Assembly (NCBI GenBank): GCA_047921395.1
Contig: JBLRWH010000004.1
Location: 14,273 to 78,272, forward strand
DNA from: XN24 sp047921395
GTDB taxonomy: Bacteria > Pseudomonadota > Gammaproteobacteria > Steroidobacterales > XN24
DNA: 64,000 nucleotides
Direction of reading: 5' to 3'
In this document: positions 15,556 through 25,170 of the stretch, piece after piece
How the letters are laid out: every line of letters starts with the position of its first letter
Position numbering within the stretch: position 1 is the stretch's first letter
Notes under the pieces: generated by a model
The model's database searches: none
Seen by the model: the letters and a program-made list of their open reading frames with translations, nothing else
What the model was told of the DNA's origin: nothing
Made by a program: the position numbers and the translations under genes

Positions 15556-17336
15556 TCCGGCTCCTCGTCGATCGCATAGGGGATGATCACGCGGCTCTTC
15601 TGCATGTCCCACGCCGCCGTCGGGCAGCGCTCGGCGCACAGGCCGCAGTGCACGCAGAGGTTCTCGTCCTTCACCATCACGCGCGCCGTGTGCTTGAGCG
15701 GGCCGGACACGAAGAACGGCTGGTCGGGGTTCGTCGCCGGGTTCTTGACGCCGTTGCGCAGCGTCTGCTCGTCGGCGTCCGGCAGGATGGCGAGACAGTC
15801 GACCGGGCAGATGTCGATGCAGGCATCGCATTCAATGCACAGCTTGTCCGTGAACACGGTCTGCACGTCGCAGTTGAGGCAGCGCTGCACTTCCTGCGCA
15901 GCCTGCTCGGCGGTGAAGCCCAGCTCGACCTCGATGCTGATCTTCTCGAAGCGCTTCTTCAGCTCGACATGCGGCACGAGGCGCCGCTCCTGCGGGTTGA
16001 ACTCGTTCGAGTAGGCCCATTCGTGCAGGCCCATCTTGCGCGGTTCCATCCTGACCTGGCGCGGGCGGCGCGCGGCGAGATCCCGGCCCTCGCAGTGCAG
16101 GTGAATCGAGACCGCGGCCTGGTGGCCGTGCGCGACCGCCCAGATGATGTTCTTCGGGCCGAAGGCCGCGTCGCCGCCGAAGAACACGCCGGGGCGCGTG
16201 GACGCGTGCGTCTCCGCGTCGACCACGGGCACTTCCCACTGGTCGAACTCGATCCCCAGGTCGCGCTCGATCCAGGGAAAGGCGTTTTCCTGCCCAATCG
16301 CGAGCACCACGTCGTCGCAGGGAAAGACCTTCTCGCCGGTGACGCGCTCGCCGGTGATCCGGCCGCGCTCGTCCAGGTCGTACTCCATCTGCTCGAACAG
16401 CATCCCCACGAGCTTGCCGTGCTCGATCACGAAGGCTTTCGGCGAGTGGTTCACGACGATCTCGACATTCTCCGCTTCGGCGTCCTCGAGTTCCCAGTCG
16501 GAGGCCTTGAAGAAGCCGCGCGGCTTGCGCGCCATCACCTTGACGTCGTCCGCGCCGAGCCGGAGCGAACTGCGACAGCAATCCATCGCCGTGTTGCCGA
16601 CGCCGATGATGAGCACGCGCTTGCCGATGCGGTCGATGTGCTGGAACGCGACGGACTCGAGCCAGTCGATGCCGATGTGGATGTTCGCGGCGGCCTCGTC
16701 GCGGCCGGGCAGCTTGAGGTCCTTGCCGCGCGGCGCGCCGCTGCCGACGAACACCGCGTCCCAGCCCTCGCCGAGCAGCGCCTTCATGCTGCGGATGCGG
16801 TGGCCAAGTTTCACTTCCGCGCCCATGCCCTCGATGAGGCCGATTTCTTCGTCCAGCGTCTGCGCCGGGAGACGGAAGGAGGGAATATTGGTGCGCATCA
16901 GGCCGCCGGGCTTGTCGAGCGCCTCGAAAATGCTGACCTCGTAGCCGAGCGGCAGCAGGTCGTTCGCGACCGTCAGCGAGGCGGGCCCGGCGCCGATGCA
17001 GGCGATGCGCCGGCCGTTTTTTTGCTGCGGGATCGCGGGAAGCAGGGACGCGATGTCGCCCTTGTGGTCCGCGGCGACACGCTTCAGGCGGCAGATCGCG
17101 ACCGGTTTCGCCTCGACGCGGCCGCGCCGGCAGGCGGGCTCGCACGGCCGATCGCAGACCCGGCCGAGGATGCCCGGAAAGACGTTGGATTCCCGGTTCA
17201 CCATGTAGGCGTCGGTGTAACGACCCTGCGCGATGAGGCGGATGTATTCAGGCACGTCGGTATGCGCGGGGCACGCCCACTGGCAATCGACGACCCGGTG
17301 GAACCAGTCCGGGTGCTGGGTGTTGGTGGACTTCAC
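15525..17336 (-). CDS. GltD-like FAD oxidoreductase with C-terminal 2x[4Fe-4S] ferredoxin domain
   Basis: This 603-residue protein is the first gene of the operon. The N-terminal Cys-rich region (CQWACPAHTDVPEY, CDRPCEPACRRG) resembles the cluster-binding domain of the glutamate synthase small subunit. Two dinucleotide-binding sites follow: FAD at IGAGPASLTVANDL (about 110) and NAD(P)H at IIGVGNTAMDCC (about 245). The C-terminus has two ferredoxin motifs, CIECDACIDICPVDC and CVHCGLCAERCP. It probably shuttles electrons between ferredoxin produced by KorAB and NAD(P)H or another carrier; that role is inferred from domain content and the 31-base overlap with korA. The start is GTG at 17336. Confidence 0.88.
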   Translation of the reverse strand: MKSTNTQHPDWFHRVVDCQWACPAHTDVPEYIRLIAQGRYTDAYMVNRESNVFPGILGRVCDRPCEPACRRGRVEAKPVAICRLKRVAADHKGDIASLLPAIPQQKNGRRIACIGAGPASLTVANDLLPLGYEVSIFEALDKPGGLMRTNIPSFRLPAQTLDEEIGLIEGMGAEVKLGHRIRSMKALLGEGWDAVFVGSGAPRGKDLKLPGRDEAAANIHIGIDWLESVAFQHIDRIGKRVLIIGVGNTAMDCCRSSLRLGADDVKVMARKPRGFFKASDWELEDAEAENVEIVVNHSPKAFVIEHGKLVGMLFEQMEYDLDERGRITGERVTGEKVFPCDDVVLAIGQENAFPWIERDLGIEFDQWEVPVVDAETHASTRPGVFFGGDAAFGPKNIIWAVAHGHQAAVSIHLHCEGRDLAARRPRQVRMEPRKMGLHEWAYSNEFNPQERRLVPHVELKKRFEKISIEVELGFTAEQAAQEVQRCLNCDVQTVFTDKLCIECDACIDICPVDCLAILPDADEQTLRNGVKNPATNPDQPFFVSGPLKHTARVMVKDENLCVHCGLCAERCPTAAWDMQKSRVIIPYAIDEEPECPESERRSA

Positions 17337-17484
17337 GAGCCGCTATGCCGGACCGCAGCATTTTGCGGCACGGCGATCTCCTTTTGGTCGCGTCCGTCTA
17401 CAGCGGGCGTCAACTTCGAAGCTTAACCTTACCTGCAGGGAAAACAATACCGCGGCCGATAAAACAGCATCCGGCGCGGGCGTG

Positions 17485-17955
17485 CTACTGCGTGACAATG
17501 CCCAGGTATTCCGCGCCGCGCATGAGCGTGCGGAAGCTGGTCTGGTCGACGTGCACGAGATCCTCGTGATCGCCGGCCTCGAAGTAGACGTCGGCGACGT
17601 CGCGCAGGCGGATATCGACGATGGTGGGCACGCGGTAATCGGGCCCGAGCGGCGGGATCGCACCCTTCTCGCAATCGTAGAACAGCGCGTCCAGCTGGTC
17701 CTCGGGCAGGAACTCCAGCCCCGGGCGGTGCAGCGCGCTGCGCAGCCGGTCCAGGTCGAGGTGTTCGCTGGCCGGCACGACCGCCAGCAGGGGACCGAGC
17801 TGGTCTTTCAGCACCACGGCCTTGGCCAGCGAGCACGGGTCCACGTGCGCGGTGCGCGCGGAACCCAGCGCGGTGCTGGTGTGGTGGTGGCGGAGTATCT
17901 CGAAATCCACGTGCGTCAGCGCGAGCGCATAGTCCACGGTTCTTGCGATGCTCAT
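17485..17955 (-). CDS. YbaK/EbsC-type aminoacyl-tRNA deacylase domain protein
   Basis: This 156-residue protein has the YbaK fold signature: HVDFEILRHHHTSTALGSAR, then DPCSLAKAVVLKDQLGPLLA with the conserved catalytic-loop Lys, and GAIPPLGPDYRVPTIVD. Free-standing members hydrolyse mischarged aminoacyl-tRNAs such as Cys- or Ala-tRNAPro in trans. The C-terminal segment HVDQTSFRTLMRGAEYLGIV is also family-typical. ATG at 17955 gives the expected family length. The 148-base gap between this gene's end and the FAD gene start shows nothing beyond a possible promoter of the oxidoreductase operon. Confidence 0.85.
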   Translation of the reverse strand: MSIARTVDYALALTHVDFEILRHHHTSTALGSARTAHVDPCSLAKAVVLKDQLGPLLAVVPASEHLDLDRLRSALHRPGLEFLPEDQLDALFYDCEKGAIPPLGPDYRVPTIVDIRLRDVADVYFEAGDHEDLVHVDQTSFRTLMRGAEYLGIVTQ

Positions 17956-18033
17956 TCGTCTACTCCGCCAATGGATTACAGCCGGATTATAGCGGGCCGG
18001 GCGCGTCATGATCTGGAATGAGTCCAGAGCGGG

Positions 18034-19107
18034 TCACCGTCGTGGAAATGCCTTGGCCCGCCCGGCCAGGCCGCCGTTTTCGACCAGCGCGGCGAACTCT
18101 TCGCCGAGCCGGCGCGAGGCCGCGATCGCGATTCGCCACCGGCGCAGGCGCTCCTCTTCGTCGAAGCGCCAGAAGTCTTTCCGGTCCGGGATCCTGCCGC
18201 CGGGCAGCGCGGCGACGAACGCCTCGGACGGACACAGGATCACCGTCCGGTCGAGGGCGCGGGCGCCCGCGCGCCGCCGAGGCAATGCCTTGTCAAACCA
18301 TCCCGGCACGAGGTGCGGATAGAAGTGCGGGTAGAGCACGAGGCCGTCGTCGCCGGCCATCGGGCAATCGAAATGGTAGTCCACGATCCCTCCGTCGCGA
18401 TACAGGCCCGGTGGCGCGCCGGGGATCGACGGCACGCCCTGCAGCACGACTGGCACCGCGCCAGTCGCCATCACCGCGAGCGCGAGGTTGTCGGGCGTAA
18501 GCGCCACAGGGTGCGCCGGCAGGAGGCTGTCATTCATGAACGGCGGCCGGTCGCGCGGATCGTGGAACAGGAAGCGCTCGAAGAACAGGCCGAGCGTGCG
18601 GCGCGAGACGAGGTTACCGAGGCCGGCGAGGCCCAGCACCGGTTGCTGCACCCAGGGCGTCTCCACGGCGGCGAGTCGCCTGGCGCGCACCGCGACCAGG
18701 TTCAGGCGCAGAACCGGGTGCGACAGGATTTCCATGGCGCCGCCCGCGCCGAGCAGCGCGTCGAGAATCCCTTGCGTCACGCGGCTGACCTCGGCGGCCG
18801 ATGGCTTCGGGCCGTAGCGCTGTGCCAGGTAGGCGCGCTCGAAGCGCTCGAAGGCCGCCAGCGGGTCCGCTTGGGCGTGGCAACAGGATCGCCACGCGCC
18901 GATCGAGGAACCCAGCAGGAACAGCTTCTCGCGCCGGCCGGCGACGAAGTGCGTGGCGAGTGCGCGGTCGAGCCCGCCGAGCACCAGCCACTTCGCGCCG
19001 CCGGAGGCGCCGGCCATGACCGTGAACGCATCCGGCTGGAAGCCGTGTTCGCGCAGACTGCGCAGCGCCGTGGGGCCGGCCAGGACTCTGAGTGCAGGAG
19101 AAAGCAT
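18034..19107 (-). CDS. Patatin-like phospholipase family protein
   Basis: This protein of about 357 residues has the patatin catalytic elements: an oxyanion-loop-like MAGASGGAKWLVLGGLD near residue 32, the nucleophile elbow LLGSSIGAWR (GxSxG, Ser near 68) and the Asp of the Ser-Asp dyad in YRDGGIVDYHFD (about 235). It has no signal peptide and is expected to be cytosolic or peripheral on the membrane. The real substrate is unknown. ATG at 19107 (MLSPALRVL) is used. Its upstream region is occupied by the large palindrome at 19121-19201. Confidence 0.88.
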   Translation of the reverse strand: MLSPALRVLAGPTALRSLREHGFQPDAFTVMAGASGGAKWLVLGGLDRALATHFVAGRREKLFLLGSSIGAWRSCCHAQADPLAAFERFERAYLAQRYGPKPSAAEVSRVTQGILDALLGAGGAMEILSHPVLRLNLVAVRARRLAAVETPWVQQPVLGLAGLGNLVSRRTLGLFFERFLFHDPRDRPPFMNDSLLPAHPVALTPDNLALAVMATGAVPVVLQGVPSIPGAPPGLYRDGGIVDYHFDCPMAGDDGLVLYPHFYPHLVPGWFDKALPRRRAGARALDRTVILCPSEAFVAALPGGRIPDRKDFWRFDEEERLRRWRIAIAASRRLGEEFAALVENGGLAGRAKAFPRR

Positions 19108-19120
19108 CCGCAAAGAATAC

Positions 19121-19201
19121 GGGGACACTGCTGAATCGGGCAAAAGGTGCCACTGCTCTCAAGGAGCAGTGGCACCTTCGGGCCCGTTCAGCAGTGTCCC
19201 C
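19121..19201. repeat. Nested palindromic element, repeat family 2, copy 1
   Basis: The outer arms GGGGACACTGCTGAA (19121-19135) and TTCAGCAGTGTCCCC (19187-19201) are perfect complements. A middle CGGGC (19137-19141) / GCCCG (19182-19186) and inner arms AAGGTGCCACTGCTC (19144-19158) / GAGCAGTGGCACCTT (19164-19178) continue one long hairpin of about 35 bp with a TCAAG loop. It fills most of the 115-base divergent spacer between the patatin and PutP starts. A related element is at 32649-32708. Confidence 0.85.
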
Positions 19202-19222
19202 TTTGCGGTACCATCGCCCTCC

Positions 19223-20689
19223 ATGATCGAAACCGGACCGGCCGTCACGCTCACGTTTGTCGTGTATCTCATCGTCGTGCTGGCGATCGGGATCATCGCC
19301 TGGCGCAGCACCGCAAACCTGCGCGACTACATCCTCGGCGGGCGCCGGCTCGGACGCTGGACGACGGCGCTCTCCGCCCAGGCCTCGGACATGAGCGGCT
19401 GGCTGCTGCTTGGCCTGCCGGGCTACGCCTATCTCGCGGGGCTGGAGTCGCTGTGGCTGGTCGTCGGCCTGCTGGTCGGCACGTGGCTCAACTGGCGCTT
19501 CACCGCGCGGCGGCTGCGCGTCGCGACCGAGGCCTATGGCGACGCGCTCACCCTGCCGGAGTACCTGCAGCGCCGCTTCGCGGATCCGCACGGTTTGCTG
19601 CGGCTGCTGGGCGCCACCGTGGTGCTGCTGTTCTTCACCTTCTACACGGCCTCCGGCCTGGTCGCCGGCGGCAAGCTGTTCGAGGCCGTGTTCGGCCTGC
19701 CGTACCTCTGGGCCGTCGTGACAGGTGCCGGCGCGGTGCTCGCCTACACGTTCATCGGCGGCTTCCTGGCGGTGAGCTGGACCGACGCGCTGCAGGGCAT
19801 GCTGATGCTGGTGGCGCTGGCGCTGGTGGCCTGCTTCGGCGTCGCCATCGTCGGCGGCTTCGAGGGCCTTGCCGCCGGACTCGAGACCCGCAACCCGGCC
19901 CTGCTCAGCGCCTTCACCGATGTCGCCGGCGCGCCGCTCACCGTCGTCGCGGTGCTCTCGCTGCTGGGCTGGGGATTGGGATACTTCGGCCAGCCGCACA
20001 TCCTCGCGCGCTTCATGGCCGTGCGCTCTGCCGCCGAACTCGACGCCTCGCGCAGGATCGCAGTCGCGTGGGTGACGGTGGCGCTGGTCGCCGCCACGCT
20101 GGTCGGCCTCACCGGCGCGGCATGGCTCGACCCGGTGCTCGAGGGCGCCGACGCCGAGAAGGTATTCATGGCGATGGCCGCCGCGCTGTTGCACCCGGTG
20201 GTGGCCGGCATCTGCCTCGCGGGCATCCTCGCCGCGGTCATGAGCACGGCGGACTCGCAGCTGCTGGTGGCGTCGTCGGCGGTCTCGGAGGATCTCTATC
20301 GCGACCTGCTGCGGCGGGACGCGAGCCCCGGCGAACTGCTCTGGGTCGGGCGCCTCGCCGTCATCCTGATCGCCACCGGCGCGTTCCTGCTGGCGCTCGA
20401 CCCGGACAGCAAGGTGCTGGACCTGGTCGCCTATGCCTGGGCCGGTTTCGGCGCCTCGTTCGGGCCGACGATTCTCGCCTCGCTGTACTGGCAGCGCATG
20501 AGCCTGGCCGGCGCCTATGCCGGCATCCTGGTCGGGGGGATCACGGTCGTGGCGTGGAAGTCCCTTTCCGGGGGAATTTTCGACCTCTACGAAATCGTGC
20601 CCGGGGTGATCCTGTCGACGCTCGCGGTGGTCGTATTCGGCCGGCTGGGCAAGCCCGCCCCGATGCCCGGGCCGCTACGGAACGCCTGA
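19223..20689 (+). CDS. putP: Sodium/proline symporter PutP-like
   Basis: This 488-residue SSS-family permease of 13 expected helices is about the length of PutP (about 500). Typical segments include YILGGRRLGRWTTALSAQAS then DMSGWLLLGLPGYAY, with the Asp-Met-Ser-Gly-Trp signature of PutP, and AAVMSTADSQLLVASSAVSED late in the protein. It imports proline with Na+ in characterised relatives. ATG at 19223 (MIETGPAVTLTF) fits the family; no strong ribosome-binding site is visible and the start lies only 22 bases from the palindrome. No proline dehydrogenase gene is nearby. Confidence 0.88.
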   Translation: MIETGPAVTLTFVVYLIVVLAIGIIAWRSTANLRDYILGGRRLGRWTTALSAQASDMSGWLLLGLPGYAYLAGLESLWLVVGLLVGTWLNWRFTARRLRVATEAYGDALTLPEYLQRRFADPHGLLRLLGATVVLLFFTFYTASGLVAGGKLFEAVFGLPYLWAVVTGAGAVLAYTFIGGFLAVSWTDALQGMLMLVALALVACFGVAIVGGFEGLAAGLETRNPALLSAFTDVAGAPLTVVAVLSLLGWGLGYFGQPHILARFMAVRSAAELDASRRIAVAWVTVALVAATLVGLTGAAWLDPVLEGADAEKVFMAMAAALLHPVVAGICLAGILAAVMSTADSQLLVASSAVSEDLYRDLLRRDASPGELLWVGRLAVILIATGAFLLALDPDSKVLDLVAYAWAGFGASFGPTILASLYWQRMSLAGAYAGILVGGITVVAWKSLSGGIFDLYEIVPGVILSTLAVVVFGRLGKPAPMPGPLRNA

Positions 20690-20696
20690 GGCCGGC

Positions 20697-21590
20697 TCAG
20701 GCCGGGGCGAGCGCCAGCAACCACGCGAGCGCGACGGCGCCCGTCGCGGCCAACGCGGCCCCCCATTGCACCCGGCGCTGCACCAGCACCGCCCGCGGGA
20801 TCCGGGCGGCCAGCAGGCCCGCACCCAGGCCCGCCGCGAAGCCCCAGATGTGCGCGCCGATGTCGGTGCGCTCCCCGCCGGCGCCGGTATACGCGAGCAG
20901 GGCGACCGCGGCGATGACCGGCCCCCAGCGATAGATCCGGCCCTTGAGGCTCTGCCGGCGCCCGGCCCAGCCGAGCGACCCAAGGAGGCCGAGCGCCGCG
21001 AACACGGCGGTCGACGCGCCGATCGCCCGGTGACCGGGTCCGAGGATCAGTACGTTGACCACGTTGCCAAAGGCGCCGGCGAGCAGAATCAGCAGCCAGG
21101 CCGTGCCAGAGCCGAGGTAGCGCCCGGCGAAGCCGCCAAACAGACCGCCGAAAAACAGGTTCGCCGCGAGGTGCTCCAGGTCGGCATGCAAGGTCAGCGC
21201 GGTGAGCGCGCGCCACCACTCGCCCGCGCGCATCGCCGCGCCGTCGATCCGGCCGGCCGCCAGCCAGTCCCGGTCGAAGGCGAAGTCGCCGACCGCCAGG
21301 GCCACCCCGATCATCAGCAGCGCATAGCCGATCACCCCCGGGCGGCCATCCGCCAAGGGCTGGCGCACCGGCGGCTCCGGGCGGACCGTGCGGTTCTCGG
21401 CCAGCCACGCCTCGATTTCCTGGCGGGCTGCCGGGACCTGGTGCGCCGCGACGGTCACGAGCCACTCGCCGTCGAGATCATGGACGATGGGGCGCAGGCC
21501 GGCCGCCTCCAGCACGAGCGCCACGTCACCGCACGCCCGCCGGTCGCGCGCACGAAATACGGTTTCCAGCGAGCCGGAGAATACATCCAT
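20697..21590 (-). CDS. Rhomboid family intramembrane serine protease
   Basis: This 297-residue protein has a soluble N-terminal domain (about residues 1-85, including an ALVLEAAGLRPIVHDLDGEW segment) followed by six or seven helices. Rhomboid motifs are visible: HLAANLFFGGLFGGFAGRYLG (the HxxxN helix), the catalytic serine in GASTAVFAALG and the catalytic His in GAHIWGFAAGLGAG. It cleaves membrane-anchored proteins within the bilayer; targets are unknown. ATG at 21590 is favoured over longer upstream readings. It converges on PutP, seven bases apart. Confidence 0.88.
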   Translation of the reverse strand: MDVFSGSLETVFRARDRRACGDVALVLEAAGLRPIVHDLDGEWLVTVAAHQVPAARQEIEAWLAENRTVRPEPPVRQPLADGRPGVIGYALLMIGVALAVGDFAFDRDWLAAGRIDGAAMRAGEWWRALTALTLHADLEHLAANLFFGGLFGGFAGRYLGSGTAWLLILLAGAFGNVVNVLILGPGHRAIGASTAVFAALGLLGSLGWAGRRQSLKGRIYRWGPVIAAVALLAYTGAGGERTDIGAHIWGFAAGLGAGLLAARIPRAVLVQRRVQWGAALAATGAVALAWLLALAPA

Positions 21591-21894
21591 GCGCCCTATC
21601 CTCCGCGTCCGGCGGTCCGGACTCAATCGCCCCGTGCCGCGGCGCAATGTGCCATAGCCGCCCCACGGGCTATGGTTCGCCTCAGGCCTGCCCCAGCCAC
21701 TGGCCGGTCCCGGCGCTTCCGGCAGCGGAAGTACGTCGCGATCAACTAGAAAAGTGCACGATATTGCGACCAAATGTGACAATATTGCAGCGATCTATGC
21801 TTTTGGCATGGGCTAAAAGGAGCGCTTACCCGATGGCGCCCAAGGCCCGCTGCTGCTATGCTGCAATGCAACAGACGGCTTTTCGGAGGCCGAC
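21591..21894. promoter_or_regulatory. Divergent spacer with an AT-rich operator-like repeat
   Basis: This 304-base gap separates the rhomboid gene from the acetyltransferase gene. It is coding-free. Near 21761-21788 it becomes markedly AT-rich for this genome, with ATATTGC at 21761-21767 repeated at 21782-21788, exactly 21 bases (two helical turns) apart. ATATTG/CAATAT also form an inverted pair (21761-21766, 21780-21785). This could be a regulator site for the GNAT gene; no known consensus is matched. Confidence 0.35.
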
Positions 21895-22626
21895 GTGATC
21901 GCGAGCCGGGTATTTGACGAGAGCTACCGCGAGGACATCACCCTGCCAGACGGTGGGGTGATGCGCCTGCGCCTCGCGCGCGCCGAGGATCGCGACGGGA
22001 TCATCGCGGCCTTCAACCGGCTCTCTGCGGAGACCCGCGTGCAACGCTGGTTCTACCCCAAGATGCGCCTGAGCGACGAGGAAATCGAGGCGCTGGTCTC
22101 CCCCGCAGACCACGACCATGGCGCGATCGCGGCCATCGCGGTCGACGCCGACGGCCAAGAACAATCGGGCATCGGCATGGCGCGCTACGCGCGCAGCGAC
22201 GCGTGTGCGGAAGCCGCCGAGATGGCGATCACGATTGTCGACGACTGGCAGGGACTCGGGATCGGCCGGATCCTGCTCCATCGGCTACTCGCGATGATGA
22301 GCGAGCGCGGCATCCGCTACGCCGACGGACGACTGCAGGCCGAGAACCGCCGCATGCGGCATCTCCTGGAGCCGTATGTCCCGCAGGGCGGGTTCACCCG
22401 CGAGGACTCCACGCTGCTGTTCCGCTTCCCGGTGCCGGAGCCGGACGACCCCCTCATGGTGCAGCTGGCCCGCAACGCGGCGGCCGTCGTGCGTATGTTC
22501 AAGTCCATGGCCGAGGGCGTGATCGTCCTCCCGCTGGCGCTGGCGGAGAAGCGCCTGCAGTCGATCGGCCCGAAGACGCTGCTCGCGGAGCTGCGTCGCC
22601 GGGACGCCAAGACCAACCAGGACTGA
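21895..22626 (+). CDS. GNAT family N-acetyltransferase
   Basis: This 243-residue protein starts at GTG with GGAGG five bases upstream. The GNAT fold spans about residues 15-185: LPDGGVMRLRLARAEDRDGI (beta 1/alpha 1), ETRVQRWFYPK, and the acetyl-CoA pyrophosphate loop DDWQGLGIGRILLHRL (Q-x-x-G-x-G). The LPDGGVMRLRLARAEDRDGI start resembles the acetyltransferase domain of Pat-type protein acetylases, so it may modify proteins, but the substrate cannot be told. The C-terminal 60 residues (VQLARNAAAVVRMFKSMAEG) form a helical extension. Confidence 0.85.
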   Translation: MIASRVFDESYREDITLPDGGVMRLRLARAEDRDGIIAAFNRLSAETRVQRWFYPKMRLSDEEIEALVSPADHDHGAIAAIAVDADGQEQSGIGMARYARSDACAEAAEMAITIVDDWQGLGIGRILLHRLLAMMSERGIRYADGRLQAENRRMRHLLEPYVPQGGFTREDSTLLFRFPVPEPDDPLMVQLARNAAAVVRMFKSMAEGVIVLPLALAEKRLQSIGPKTLLAELRRRDAKTNQD

Positions 22627-22634
22627 ACAACAGC

Positions 22635-22667
22635 GCGGCCGGAGCAGCCTTGCGCCGCTCCGGCCGC
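22635..22667. terminator. Hairpin between convergent GNAT and Hsp20 genes
   Basis: GCGGCCGGAGC (22635-22645) and GCTCCGGCCGC (22657-22667) form a perfect 11-bp stem with an 11-base loop, beginning nine bases after the GNAT stop. No T-run follows on either strand, so termination strength is uncertain; its position between convergent genes suits a bidirectional 3' end. Confidence 0.5.
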
Positions 22668-22710
22668 CGGGCCGCCCGTGCGGCGGCCCCGTGGGCAGGC
22701 GGGGGAGTGC

Positions 22711-23211
22711 CTACCGCACGCTGACCTTGTGGCGGCTGACCTTGGTGGCCTTCGGGATGACCAGCTCGAGGATGCCGTCCTTGAGTTCGGCTTTTGCCTT
22801 GTCGCCCACGACATCCACCGGCAGCGGAATCGTCCGCTCCATGGCGCCACGGGCCATCTCGGCGCGATAGAAGTGCTCGGATTCCTCCTTCTCCGAGACC
22901 TCGCGATGCACCGCGATCGTCAGGAAATCATCGGCAATGGTGATTTCCAGGTCCTTTTTTTCAATCCCGGGGAGCTCTGCGCGCACCAGCAGTTCGCTGT
23001 CGCGATCCACCATGTCGATCCGCGGGAACTTCATCTCGAAGCTCTCCAGTTCGGCAAGCAGCGGACGCCGCCAACCCATCGGTTCCATCCACGGGCGTGA
23101 GAAGAGACTCTCCATGAGGTCTTCAATGCCCAGTAGCGGCTTGCTCATCCGCGCGACGCTCCTCGAGCTCGTCCCCGGTGTCTTCGGGGTCAACTCGCGT
23201 ACCGTCGACAT
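22711..23211 (-). CDS. Hsp20/alpha-crystallin small heat shock protein
   Basis: This 166-residue protein contains an alpha-crystallin domain (about 60-160) with RAELPGIEKKDLEITIADDF, a RTIPLPVDV segment and AELKDGILELVIPK, and ends in the short tail KVSRHKVSVR. It acts as an ATP-independent holdase in the cytoplasm. ATG at 23211 is chosen because GGAGG lies eight bases upstream; in-frame starts at 23217 and 23220 sit too close to it. The upstream region shows no obvious sigma-32 promoter. Confidence 0.93.
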   Translation of the reverse strand: MSTVRELTPKTPGTSSRSVARMSKPLLGIEDLMESLFSRPWMEPMGWRRPLLAELESFEMKFPRIDMVDRDSELLVRAELPGIEKKDLEITIADDFLTIAVHREVSEKEESEHFYRAEMARGAMERTIPLPVDVVGDKAKAELKDGILELVIPKATKVSRHKVSVR

Positions 23212-23398
23212 GCTCATCACCTCCCAATCGGGTCCGTACCTCGGGAAACCTTCCCGCTGGCATCTCTAAACCTAGTCCCGCCGGCGGAATGGGGCATCGA
23301 GGAAAGCGCGGATTGACTGGTGCTGGCGCGGAACGTCGAACGCGGCCGTCGGCGAAGAGGTTTTTCAGTGACTTGGCGGATCAACTGCGGGTCATACG

Positions 23399-23428
23399 AA
23401 AAAGGGGCGGACCCGAGGACCCGCCCCT
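23399..23428 (-). terminator. Rho-independent terminator of the subtilase gene
   Basis: Read on the minus strand, AGGGGCGG/CCGCCCCT arms (23421-23428 and 23403-23410) form an 8-bp stem and run into five T residues (23399-23403). It starts 27 bases after the subtilase stop codon. Confidence 0.75.
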
Positions 23429-23454
23429 GTGGCGTATCTAAGGTGAACGACTGG

Positions 23455-25050
<1,596 letters not shown>

Positions 25051-25170
25051 GGGGGACCTCTCCTGTTAGTTTCGAGACGCGGTCTGTCGCCGCGCTCTGT
25101 CCGGATAGTCCCACCGATCTGCCGCGGAAGCGAGTCCCGCGTTGACATAAGCTCCGACGCGCGTCTCAGT

